This document shows positions 1-12,555 of a stretch of DNA of 64,000 bases, one piece after another. Positions within the stretch are counted from its first letter, which is position 1, and every line of letters begins with the position of its first letter. The notes beneath the pieces were generated by a model. It was not told the origin of the DNA. It saw nothing but the letters and a program-made list of their open reading frames with translations, and made no database searches. The stretch spans positions 10,292,001 to 10,356,000 of the forward strand of contig CM059621.1 of NCBI GenBank assembly GCA_030435675.1. Reading direction: 5' to 3'. The translations under genes and the position numbers were made by a program. Source of the stretch: Steinernema hermaphroditum (taxonomy: Eukaryota; Nematoda; Chromadorea; Rhabditida; Steinernematidae).

Positions 1-2388
1 CTCAGCACCGTTCTGTTCGTCAGAGTCGTTATCCATGGGTCCCGCCAACAAGTCTTGCGGAGAAAGCGCTGGACTAGGGGGATCGGATTCGGTTATCTCC
101 GATACTGGGTTGGGAGGTTTATACCCTTCCTTCATGGTGAAGGTTCTTACGGCCATGTTGGCAGGCACAGAATGCGTACTTGTAGCCAGGGCGCCTCCAA
201 TCATGGCTCTCCTCGGTCTCTTATGTTTCTGTTTCACGTTTTTAGAAGTAGATGGCGCGTAGGTTTGCGCTCCCTCCTCATCCTCGGGCACTTCATCGCT
301 CTCGTCGTCCTGTCCATCGACTAGCAGGTTCAGTCCCGTGTTCGTCGGAGGGTTAATTGCATTCCTGTTCTGCGCAGCTGGGTGACGACGACGACGTTCG
401 CGAGGCGGTCGAGGCGATTCCTGATCTGCTGGTTGTGGATGTAACTCTATCTGTGCTTCGACTACTTGGTGTTGAGGATTTCCCTGCAAATCCAAAGTAA
501 TTCTGTGGTGGATTCGATTGCTTTTTACCGAGGCTCCTTCGACGCGTGGGTCGAATCCTCGATTATCCGAACCGTTGTTTCCGATTTCGACCTTAAAGGT
601 TCGCCAAATTATTACTTGAGGAGCTTTTCTACGTACATCTACGCTAACTGCGGACTGTTCGTTCCCAGCACTCGAGATGTACTCGTCACTCTGAGTTTGA
701 CGCCCGCGTGAAAACACTATAAGCAATAAAGTTCATACAGAGTATTGAGACAGAAAGAGAACCTTTAAATATAGGTGCCAAGGTATTCTTGATGACGGAT
801 GGCAACCTTGATGGTTGTGGATCTGACACTTGTGAATCGTCGTTCTCCACGAACTCATTCTCGATCAACAACTCCGTAGATCCATTTTCTGCAGCGCTTC
901 TGTTCCTGGCATTCAGTCGTTGAAAATCTGCAATTTGGCGAAGCCTCCCATATTTCGGCGTTCTTCTGAGCCCAGCCCACCCACCTTCCACGAAACTCCT
1001 CCCACGGCGTTCGTTCTCCGAGGAAGACACGATCATGGATCCTACAACTCGGCCATCTTCCGCACGTCGCGGGAATTCAGGCGTCGTAGAAAACGAATCC
1101 TGGCTAGTTCCGGCAATCTAGAGGGAACAACTATTTTCAGCTAAGAAATGATAGGGCGTACTGGATGCTCGTTCGATAACAAGGGCGCGTTTTCGCGATG
1201 AGTCATTGGTGGAGCCGAAGAGGTCGATTGGGGGACGCGACGGCGCTCGTTCTCAGAGTCAGAAGAGTCGCTACCGTTGCTCGGTCCCACCTTCCTCTTG
1301 CAAACAGGACAAACCTTTCGCGTTTTGGTGAGCCACGGATCGATGCATTTACAATGATAGGCTGCAACGTAGTGTTAGGCAAGCTTCTTGAAATTTGCTC
1401 ACCATGTTTGCACGGCAATACACGAAGCTTTTCTCCTTCTATGAAGTCCTCCAGGCAGATAGCACAAGTTTCCGGGTAATCCCCCTTCTTGAACTTGCGC
1501 GTTGGCAGTTTCTTCAGATTCGAACGCGACAACCGCTTCCTCGCCTTCCGTCTCCTTTCTCGACAGCAGCGGATGACCTGAAAAACAAGACTGCGCTGCG
1601 CGAACGATGCAAAGGCTCACCATCGAAATCAGTAGAACAATGAAGCAGAAAAGAACAACGGCTACAAACGGCACGAGATACTTAACCAGGTCGAAGTACC
1701 CGGTCGCAGTTTTCAGTTTTACAATACACCTGAGGAGCGCACGATAACAAAAGACCTACTTCCGTTTCCAATACCCTTTTTCGGCCGAATACTGCTCCAT
1801 GTTGATCATACAGGCGTAGTCAACCATGACAACCGGAATGTCCACAAGATCGGAAAATTTACTGCCTGACATCGGAATAGGCTGCTCGCCGGGGTCGTTG
1901 TAAACAATAAGAGCGTTGAAATGGATGGGCAAAGCTTGTTGAACATAGTATGCTTTTTCCGAAAAAGAGCAGTTCCCTCTGAAGCAGCGGATTTAAACCA
2001 AAACACCTTCTTCATAATACCTTGGAACTAGAGCGAAGTAGTTGTTGCAGGAAAGCGTGGAATTGACCAGTGGATTCTGAAAGACATACTACATCGGGAT
2101 ATGTAAACACTGACATGCCTGAACGTTGCGACAAGCATCATACGGAATCGACGGAACGGCGCATCCGACTGACCCAAGGCCGAAGCTGATTACATCCGTG
2201 CCAAAATTGGCTCCTGTCGCCTCGCAGATGACAACGGGACGCTGTCCCTTCTCTGTGGGTTCCAGCTAAACATCAAGCTAACACACTTGGCTGCACAGAA
2301 AATAACGCACTACTTCAACGACAAACTGTGGTGCAGCATAAGGAAGAAGAACGAGTAACGCCAACATCGAGGTATACCCGTGTGTCAT
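1..2388 (-). CDS. PA-TM-RING E3 ubiquitin ligase, RNF13/RNF167/goliath-like (3' end beyond window)
   Basis: Membrane-anchored RING-H2 ubiquitin ligase of the endosome/lysosome system. The start at 2388 opens a hydrophobic signal segment (MLALLVLLPYAA), followed by a protease-associated domain with the family-typical PRGNCSF and IVYNDPGEQPIPMSG, then DIPVVMVDYACM. A transmembrane helix follows (FVAVVLFCFIVLLISMVSLC, about 1660-1600). The RING-H2 finger runs CAICLEDF...LPCKHAYHCKCIDPWL...CPVC and is interrupted by a 41-nt intron at 1362-1402. Small introns of 41-48 nt are also inferred near 2267-2313, 2085-2130, 1985-2030, 1720-1750, 1119-1162 and 714-759. The one near 2130 may use a GC donor or an alternative GT a few bases upstream. 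After the RING a Ser/Arg/Glu-rich, presumably disordered tail stays open without a stop from about 713 down to base 1, so the C-terminus lies outside the window. Family assignment is firm; the exact paralogue is not. Confidence 0.86.
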
Positions 2389-2860
2389 TATGCACTTCCA
2401 GTGGCGTAGGCAGAAAAGAAAATGGACGCATAATATGAAAACGGTTTTCATTCCTAGATATTGGGTAGTTTAGCACATCTGAAACGTTCGAGACTCAATA
2501 CAACTTATACAAAGTAAACGATAAAGAACATGAAGCGTGCGCATGAAAATTGCGTACAGCTGACACCGCCGTCTACAGCACACTGCGGTTTTACACACAG
2601 CTGAGTATTCGATGCGCGCGTGCGAATGGCCGAGACGCGCCGTCGCTAACTACAGCTGTGTTCGTGCGTGTGGCCGCAAGCGCTCTTAAAACGATATATT
2701 CACGTATAGCACATACCATCGGCAACCGATCGGTGCCGTATCAGAACACTGCCAAAAGCGACAAGAGTTTCAGCACAGATCCTTTACGATATAGACGAAT
2801 ACTTCGTGACGAGTGAACAAGTACGGATTTCCGATTTCTATTAAGTTTGCGGCATACTAT
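2389..2860. other. 5' flank of the RING gene, no gene seen
   Basis: Upstream region of the PA-TM-RING gene. It contains no convincing reading frame or RNA gene. It ends where the first minisatellite monomer begins at about 2861, so it probably holds the promoter of the minus-strand gene. Confidence 0.5.
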
Positions 2861-5800
2861 CACTGACCACTGACTATTTCTTTCTTTTGAGTTCGGACCA
2901 AAGGAGACATCTCTCCTACTACTGACTATTTATTTCTTTTGAGTTCGGACCAAAGGAGACATCTCTCCTACTACTGACTATTTCTTTCTTTTGACTTTGG
3001 ATCAAAGGAGACATCTCTCCTACTACTGATTATTTCTTTCTTTTGAGTTTACATCGTAGGAGACATCTCTTCTATTGTCGGGGTAATTTCAATGGGTCAA
3101 GGCTCCTGACACGAAAAGTGCGTTTGTAGGAAACGTCGCACTCTGATTTTGGCGTTTCGCCATTGAATCTTTGAGTCGTGTCAGAGAATGCTGCGTAACT
3201 CTAGAACGAGAGGTTATCTAGGGAAAGTGAACTATGAATTTGAAGAGGGGAACTTGCTCGTTCGAATGAGCCCTAGTTTGTGCAATTTGGTGGCGCGTGC
3301 GTGGAGTTATTAAGCGATTATTATTTTAGTACCATCTAGTGTGACCTGAGGCGCCTTTTTCACATGACACACACGCACTGTCTTAGCTTTTAAGCCTTTC
3401 AGAGCTGATACACGACCCACGACGCTTCAAAATGCGTATGGAATCAGGAAAAAACCATGATTACTACAGGCTCTCTTTGCTAGGAGCGAACGTCTGAATT
3501 TTACCAGTAATTTCACCTTCAAGCTTCAATGATGCAAAATTGGTTCCTTAACAAGCGCTACAGTGCATAGGAACTCAGATGGTAGTACAAACGACTTTGA
3601 TAGTGGTGACACTGATGAATAACCAGCGTGCAGTAGTGCTGTATGCTGTTAAATTGACTTAGACTGGTGGTCTGTTTCATAAATCGTTTAATTCTGGCGC
3701 GTGGAGTGAGTGTTGAGGTGCAAGCCATATATCATTCGACGCGGCGTTCAATTCTCTACAAAATCATAGTAGGAATTTCTGCAAAACATCTTAGATCGCG
3801 CAAAATCAACGAAACAAGTTAGAAAGTCTGCAATCTCCCTTGTAAATGTCGGGCACATCGCAAAATTACGGTATTTTGGTGGTCCCACCACGAGGACCTT
3901 GCAAACCCATTGAAATTACCCCGACCATAACACTGACTATTTATTTCTTTTGAGTTCGGATCAAAGGAGACATTTCACCTACTACTGACTATTTCTTTCT
4001 TTTGAGTTTACATCGTAGGAGACATCTCTTCTAACACTGCCTATTTCTTTCTTTTGAGTTCGGATCAAAGGAGACATTTTGCCTACCACTGACTATTTCT
4101 TTCTTTTGAGTTTACATCGTAGGAGACATCTCTTCTACCACTGACTATTTCTTTCTTTTGAGTTCGGATCGAAGGAGACATTTCACCTACCACTGACTAT
4201 TTCTTTCTTTTGAGTTTACATCGTAGGAGACATCTCTTCTACCACTGACTATTTCTTTCTTTTGAGTTCGGATCGAAGGAGACATTTCACCTACCACTGA
4301 CTATTTCTTTCTTTTGAGTTTACATCGTAGGAGACATCCCTCCTACTACTGATTATTTCTTTCTTTTGAGTTTACATCGTAGGAGACATCTCTTCTAACA
4401 CTGACTATTTATTTCTTTTGAGTTCGGATCAAAGGAGACATTTCACCTACTACTGACTATTTCTTTCTTTTGACTTTGGATCAAAGGAGACATCCCTCCT
4501 ACTACTGATTATTTCTTTCTTTTGAGTTTACATCGTAGGAGACATCTCTTCTAACACTGACTATTTATTTCTTTTGAGTTCGGATCAAAGGAGACATTTC
4601 ACCTACTACTGACTATTTCTTTCTTTTGAGTTCGGATCAAAGGAGACATTTCACCTACCACTGACTATTTAATTCTTTTGAGTTCGGATCAAAGGAGACA
4701 TCTCTCCTACTACTGACTATTTCTTTCTTTTGAGTTTACATCGTAGGAGACATCTCTTCTAACACTGACTATTTATTTCTTTTGAGTTCGGATAAATTTT
4801 GTTTTTCTAATGCTTTTCTTTCTTTTGAGTTCGGATCAAAGGAGACATTTTGCCTACTACTGACTATTTCTTTCTTTTGAGTTTGGATCAAAGGAGACAT
4901 CTCTCCTACTACTGATTATTTCTTTCTTTTGAGTTTATCAGGAGACATCTCTCTCTAACACTGACTATTTATTTCTTTTGAGTTTACATCGTAGGAGACA
5001 TCTCTTCTAACACTGACTATTTATTTCTTTTGAGTTCGGATCAAAGGAGACATTTCACCTACCACTGACTATTTCTTTCTTTTGAGTTTAGATCGTAGGA
5101 GACATCCCTCCTACTACTGATTATTTCTTTCTTTTGAGTTTACATCGTAGGAGACATCTCTTCTAACACTGACTATTTATTTCTTTTGAGTTCGGATCAA
5201 AGGAGACATTTCACCTACTACTGACTATTTCTTTCTTTTGAGTTTACATCGTAGGAGACATCTCTTCTACCACTGACTTTCTTTCTTTTGGGTTTGATCG
5301 AGGAGACATCTCTTCTAACACTGACTATTTATTTCTTTTGAGTTCGGATCAAAGGAGACATTTCATCTAACACTGACTATTTCTTTCTTTTGAGTTTACA
5401 TCGTAGGAGACATCTCTTCTAACACTGACTATTTATTTCTTTTGAGTTCGGATCAAAGGAGACATTTCACCTACCACTGACTATTTCTTTCTTTTGAGTT
5501 TACATCGTAGGAGACATCTCTCCTACTACTGATTATTTCTTTCTTTTGAGTTTACATCGTAGGAGACATCTCTTCTAACACTGACTATTTATTTCTTTTG
5601 AGTTCGGATCAAAGGAGACATTTCACCTACCACTGACTATTTCTTTCTTTTGAGTTTACATCGTAGGAGACATCCCTCCTACTACTGATTATTTCTTTCT
5701 TTTGAGTTTACATCGTAGGAGACATCTCTTCTAACACTGACTATTTATTTCTTTTGAGTTCGGATCAAAGGAGACATTTCACCTACCACTGACTATTTCT

Positions 5801-8800
5801 TTCTTTTGAGTTTACATCGTAGGAGACATCCCTTCTACTACTGATTATTTCTTTCTTTTGAGTTTACTCGTGGAGACATCTCTTCTAACACTGACTATTT
5901 CTTTCTTTTGAGTTTCATCGTTGTGATGAAGGAGACATTTCACCTACCACTGACTATTTCTTTCTTTTGAGTTTACATCGTAGGAGACATCTCTTCTAAC
6001 ACTGACTATTTATTTCTTTTGAGTTCGGATCAAAGGAGACATTTTGCCTACCACTGACTATTTCTTTCTTTTGAGTTCGGATCAAAGGAGACATTTCACC
6101 TACCACTGACTATTTCTTTCTTTTGAGTTTACATCGTAGGGGAGACATCTCTTCTAACACTGACTATTTATTTCTTTTGAGTTCGGATCAAAGGAGACAT
6201 TTCACCTACCACTGACTATTTCTTTCTTTTGAGTTTACATCGTAGGAGACATCTCTCCTACTACTGATTATTTCTTTCTTTTGAGTTTACATCGTAGGAG
6301 ACATCTCTTCTAACACTGACTATTTATTTCTTTTGAGTTCGGATCAAAGGAGACATTTCACCTACCACTGACTATTTCTTTCTTTTGAGTTTACATCGTA
6401 GGAGACATCCCTCCTACTACTGATTATTTCTTTCTTTTGAGTTTACATCGTAGGAGACATCTCTTCTAACACTGACTATTTATTTCTTTTGAGTTCGGAT
6501 CAAAGGAGACATTTTGCCTACTACTGACTATTTCTTTCTTTTGAGTTTACATCGTAGGAGACATCTCTTCTAACACTGCCTATTTCTTTCTTTTGAGTTT
6601 ACATCGTAGGAGACATCTCTTCTAACACTGACTATTTATTTCTTTTGAGTTCGGATCAAAGGAGACATTTCACCTACCACTGACTATTTCTTTCTTTTGA
6701 GTTTACATCGTAGGAGACATCCCTCCTACTACTGATTATTTCTTTCTTTTGAGTTTACATCGTAGGAGACATCTCTTCTAACACTGACTATTTATTTCTT
6801 TTGAATTTACATCGTAGGAGACATTCCTCCTACCACTGACTATTTCTTTCTTTTGAGTTTACATCGTAGGAGACATCTCTTCTACCACTGACTATTTCTT
6901 TCTTTTGAGTTTACATCGTAGGAGACATCTCTTCTAACACTGACTATTTATTTCTTTTGAGTTCGGATCAAAGGAGACATTTCACCTACCACTGACTATT
7001 TCTTTCTTTTGAGTTTACATCGTAGGAGACATCTCTTCTAATACTGATTATTTCTTTCTTTTGAGTTTACATCGTAGGAGACATCTCTTCTAACACTGAC
7101 TATGTATTTCTTTTGAGTTCGGATCGAAGGAGACATTTCACCTACCACTGACTATTTCTTTCTTTTGAGTTTACATCGTAGGCATCCCTCCTACTACTGA
7201 TTATTTCTTTCTTTTGAGTTTACATCGTAGGAGACATCTCTTCTAACACTGACTATTTATTTCTTTTGAGTTCGGATCAAAGGAGACATTTCACCTACCA
7301 CTGACTATTTCTTTCTTTTGAGTTTACATCGTAGGAGACATCTCTTCTACCACTGATTATTTCTTTCTTTTGAGTTTACATCGTAGGAGACATCTCTTCT
7401 AACACTGACTATTTATTTCTTTTGAGTTGGGTCGGTCAAAGGAGACATTTCACCTACCACTGACTATTTCTTTCTTTTGAGTTTACATCGTAGGAGACAT
7501 CCCTCCTACTACTGATTATTTCTTTCTTTTGAGTTTACATCGTAGGAGACATCTCTTCTAACACTGACTATGTATTTCTTTTGAGTTCGGATCGAAGGAG
7601 ACATTTCACCTACCACTGACTATTTCTTTCTTTTGAGTTTACATCGTAGGAGACATCCCTCCTACCACTGATTATTTCTTTCTTTTGAGTTTACATCGTA
7701 GGAGACATCTCTTCTAACACTGACTATTTATTTCTTTTGAGTTCGGATCAAAGGAGACATTTTGCCTACTACTGACTATTTCTTTCTTTTGAGTTTACAT
7801 CGTAGGAGACATCTCTTCTAACACTGCCTATTTCTTTCTTTTGAGTTTACATCGTAGGAGACATCTCTTCTAACACTGACTATTTATTTCTTTTGAGTTC
7901 GGATCAAAGGAGACATTTCACCTACCACTGACTATTTCTTTCTTTTGAGTTTACATCGTAGGAGACATCCCTCCTACTACTGATTATTTCTTTCTTTTGA
8001 GTTTACATCGTAGGAGACATCTCTTCTAACACTGACTATTTATTTCTTTTGAGTTCGGATCAAAGGAGACATTTCCTTATGCTTTTCTTTCTTTTGGTTT
8101 CATCGTAGGGCATCTCTTCTAACACTGCTATTTCTTTCTTTTGATTCGGATCGAAGGAGACATTTCACCTACCACTGACTATTTCTTTCTTTTGAGTTTA
8201 CATCGTAGGAGACATCTCTTCTAACACTGACTATGTATTTCTTTTGAGTTCGGATCGAAGGAGACATTTCACCTACCACTGACTATTTCTTTCTTTTGAG
8301 TTTACATCGTAGGAGACATCCCTCCTACTACTGATTATTTCTTTCTTTTGAGTTTACATCGTAGGAGACATCTCTTCTAACACTGACTATTTATTTCTTT
8401 TGAGTTCGGATCAAAGGAGACATTTCACCTACTACTGACTATTTCTTTCTTTTGAGTTTACATCGTAGGAGACATCTCTTCTAACACTGACTATTTCTTT
8501 CTTTTGAGTTCGGATCAAAGGAGACATTTCACCTACCACTGACTATTTCTTTCTTTTGAGTTTACATCGTAGGAGACATCTCTTCTAACACTGACTATTT
8601 ATTTCTTTTGAGTTCGGATCGAAGGAGACATTTCACCTACCACTGACTATTTCTTTCTTTTGAGTTTACATCGTAGGAGACATCTCTCCTACCACTGATT
8701 ATTTCTTTCTTTTGAGTTTACATCGTAGGAGACATCTCTTCTAACACTGACTATGTATTTCTTTTGAGTTCGGATCGAAGGAGACATTTCACCTACCACT

Positions 8801-11800
8801 GACTATTTCTTTCTTTTGAGTTTACATCGTAGGAGACATCTCTCCTACCACTGATTATTTCTTTCTTTTGAGTTTACATCGTAGGAGACATCTCTTCTAA
8901 CACTGACTATTATTTCTTTTGAGTTGGATAAAGGAGTTCCTCCACTGCTACTTTCTTTTGAGTTTGGATCGAAGGAGACATTCTCTTCTACCACTGACTA
9001 TTTCTTTCTTTTGAGTTTGGATCGTAGGAGACATTTCCTTACTATTTATTTCTTTTCTTTTGAGTTTCATCGTAGGAGACATCTCTTCTACACTGACTAT
9101 TTATTTCTTTTGAGTTGTCATTTCATTTTGACTATTTCTTTCTTTTGAGTTTACATCGTAGGAGACATCTCTTCTAACCTACTACACTGACTATTTCTTT
9201 TTCTTTTGAGTTTAGATCAAGGGAATAGGAGACATTCCCTCCTACTACTGATTATTTCTTTCTTTTGAGTTTACATCGTAGGAGACATCTCTTCTAACAC
9301 TGACTATTTATTTCTTTTGAGTTCGGATCAAAGGAGACATTTCACCTACCACTGACTATTTCTTTTTTTTTGAGTTTACATCGTAGGAGACATCTCTTCT
9401 AACACTGACTATTTATTTCTTTTGAGTTCGGATCAAAGGAGACATTTCACCTACCACTGACTATTTCTTTCTTTTGAGTTTACATGTAGGAGACATCTCC
9501 TCCTACTACTGATTATTTCTTTCTTTTGAGTTTACATCGTAGGAGACATCTCTTCTAACACTGACTATTTATTTCTTTTGAGTTCGGATCAAAGGAGACA
9601 TTTCACCTACCACTGACTATTTCTTTCTTTTGAGTTTACATCGTAGGAGACATCCCTCCTACTACTGATTATTTCTTTCTTTTGAGTTTACATCGTAGGA
9701 GACATCTCTTCTAACACTGACTATTTATTTCTTTTGAGTTCGGATCAAAGGAGACATTTCACCTACCACTGACTATTTCTTTCTTTTGAGTTTACATCGT
9801 AGGAGACATCTCTTCTAACACTGACTATGTATTTCTTTTGAGTTCGGATCGAAGGAGACATTTCACCTACCACTGACTATTTCTTTCTTTTGAGTTTACA
9901 TCGTAGGAGACATCCCTCCTACTACTGATTATTTCTTTCTTTTGAGTTTACATCGTAGGAGACATCTCTTCTAACACTGACTATTTATTTCTTTTGAGTT
10001 CGGATCAAAGGAGACATTTCACCTACTACTGACTATTTCTTTCTTTTGAGTTTACATCGTAGGAGACATCTCTTCTAACACTGACTATTTCTTTCTTTTG
10101 AGTTCGGATCAAAGGAGACATTTTGCCTACCACTGACTATTTCTTTCTTTTGAGTTTACATCGTAGGAGACATCTCTTCTACCACTGACTATTTCTTTCT
10201 TTTGAGTTCGGATCGAAGGAGACATTTCACCTACCACTGACTATTTCTTTCTTTTGAGTTCGGATCGAAGGAGACATTTCACCTACCACTGACTATTTCT
10301 TTCTTTTGAGTTTACATCGTAGGAGACATCCCTCCTACCACTGACTATTTCTTTCTTTTGAGTTTACATCGTAGGAGACATCTCTTCTAACACTGACTAT
10401 TTCTTTCTTTTGAGTTGATTTGTTTCTTTTGAGTTTACATCGTAGGAGACATTCTTCTAACACTGACTATTTCTTTCTTTTGAGTTTGGATCGTAGGAGA
10501 CATCTCTTCTAACACTGACTATTTATTTCTTTTGAGTTCGGATCAAAGGAGACATTTTCCTACCACTGACTATTTCTTTCTTTTGAGTTTACATCGTAGG
10601 AGACATCTCTTCTACCACTGACTATTTCTTTCTTTTGAGTTCGGATCAAAGGAGACATCTCTCCTACACTGACTATTTATTTCTTTTGAGTTCGGATCAA
10701 AGGAGACATTTCACCTACCACTGACTATTTCTTTCTTTTGAGTTTACATCGTAGGAGACATCTCTTCTAACACTGACTATTTATTTCTTTTGAGTTCGGA
10801 TCAAAGGAGACATTTCACCTACCACTGACTATTTCTTTCTTTTGAGTTTACATCGTAGGAGACATCTCTTCTACCACTGACTATTTCTTTCTTTTGAGTT
10901 TACATCGTAGGAGACATCTCTTCTACCACTGACTATTTCTTTCTTTTGAGTTTACATCGTAGGAGACATCTCTTCTAACACTGACTATTTATTTCTTTTG
11001 AGTTCGGATCAAAGGAGACATTTCACCTACCACTGACTATTTCTTTCTTTTGAGTTTACATCGTAGGAGACATCTCTCCTACTACTGATTATTTCTTTCT
11101 TTTGAGTTTACATCGTAGGAGACATCTCTTCTAACACTGACTATTTCTTTCTTTTGAGTTCGGATCAAAGGAGACATTTCACCTACCACTGACTATTTCT
11201 TTCTTTTGAGTTTACATCGTAGGAGACATCCCTCCTACTACTGATTATTTCTTTCTTTTGAGTTTACATCGTAGGAGACATCTCTTCTAACACTGACTAT
11301 TTCTTTCTTTTGAGTTTACATCGTAGGAGACATCTCTTCTACCACTGACTATTTCTTTCTTTTGAGTTCGGATCGAAGGAGACATTTCACCTACCACTGA
11401 CTATTTCTTTCTTTTGAGTTTACATCGTAGGAGACATCTCTTCTACCACTGACTATTTCTTTCTTTTGAGTTCGGATCAAAGGAGACATCTCTCCTACCA
11501 CTGACTATTTCTTTCTTTTGAGTTTACATCGTAGGAGACATTTCTTCTACTACTGATTATTTCTTTCTTTTGAGTTTACATCGTAGGAGACATCTCTTCT
11601 AACACTGACTATTTATTTCTTTTGAGTTCGGATCAAAGGAGACATTTTGCCTACCACTGACTATTTCTTTCTTTTGAGTTTACATCGTAGGAGACATCTC
11701 TTCTAACACTGACTATTTCTTTCTTTTGAGTTTACATCGTAGGAGACATCTCTTCTAACACTGACTATTTATTTCTTTTGAGTTCGGATCAAAGGAGACA

Positions 11801-12555
11801 TTTCACCTACCACTGACTATTTCTTTCTTTTGAGTTTACATCGTAGGAGATCAAGAAAAAGGAGACATCTCTTCTAACACTGACTATGTATTTCTTTTGA
11901 GTTCGGATCGAAGGAGACATTTCACCTACCACTGACTATTTCTTTCTTTTGAGTTTACATCGTAGGAGACATCCCTCCTACTACTGATTATTTCTTACAC
12001 TGATATTTCTTTTGAGTTTACATCGTAGGAGACATCTCTTCTAACACTGACTATTTATTTCTTTTGAGTTCGGATCGAAGGAGACATTTCACCTACTACT
12101 GACTATTTCTTTCTTTTGAGTTTACATCGTAGGAGACATCTCTTCTAACACTGACTATTTCTTTCTTTTGAGTTCGGATCAAAGGAGACATTTCACCTAC
12201 CACTGACTATTTCTTTCTTTTGAGTTTACATCGTAGGAGACATCCCTCCTACTACTGATTATTTCTTTCTTTTGAGTTTACATCGTAGGAGACATCTCTT
12301 CTAACACTGACTATTTATTTCTTTTGAGTTCGGATCAAAGGAGACATTTCACCTACCACTGACTATTTCTTTCTTTTGAGTTTACATCGTAGGAGACATC
12401 TCTTCCTACCACTGATTATTTCTTTCTTTTGAGTTTACATCGTAGGAGACATCTCTTCTAACACTGACTATTTATTTCTTTTGAGTTCGGATCAAAGGAG
12501 ACATTTCACCTACCACTGACTATTTCTTTCTTTTGAGTTTACATCGTAGGAGACA
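2861..12555. repeat. 52-bp minisatellite with ~156-bp higher-order organisation
   Basis: About 8.8 kb of tandem 52-bp monomers (excluding the MITE at 3075-3927), all sharing the cores GACTATTTCTTTCTTTTGA and GGAGACAT. Three monomer classes can be read: one starting GTTTACATCGTAGG with CCCTCCTAC, one starting GTTTACATCGTAGG with CTCTTCTAAC, and one starting GTTCGGATCAAAGG with TTTCACCTAC. They often follow each other in this order, giving a 3 x 52 = 156 bp higher-order unit, for example around 5646-5810 and 6240-6560. Degenerate islands with shortened monomers occur near 8070-8150, 8925-9240 and 10410-10460. There is no spacer-like unique sequence, so this is not CRISPR-like. No coding function is seen. 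Confidence 0.95.
3075..3927. mobile_element. 853-bp MITE inserted in the minisatellite, TA target duplication
   Basis: Unique sequence interrupts the minisatellite. The ends are inverted repeats of about 23 bp: GTCGGGGTAATTTCAATGG inward from the left and its exact complement at the right, with one mismatch in the outermost bases. The element is flanked by TA at 3073-3074 and 3928-3929. Removing it plus one TA restores an intact monomer junction (CTTCTAACACTGAC). An inner inverted pair (CTGACACGA near 3106 and TCGTGTCAG near 3176) could form a further hairpin. No transposase frame is present, so it is non-autonomous. TA duplication fits the Tc1/mariner superfamily; exact family unknown. Confidence 0.85.

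Noticed and set aside
2861..12555. CRISPR-like repeat/spacer array
   Set aside because: The repeats are contiguous tandem monomers with no unique spacers and the genome is eukaryotic.
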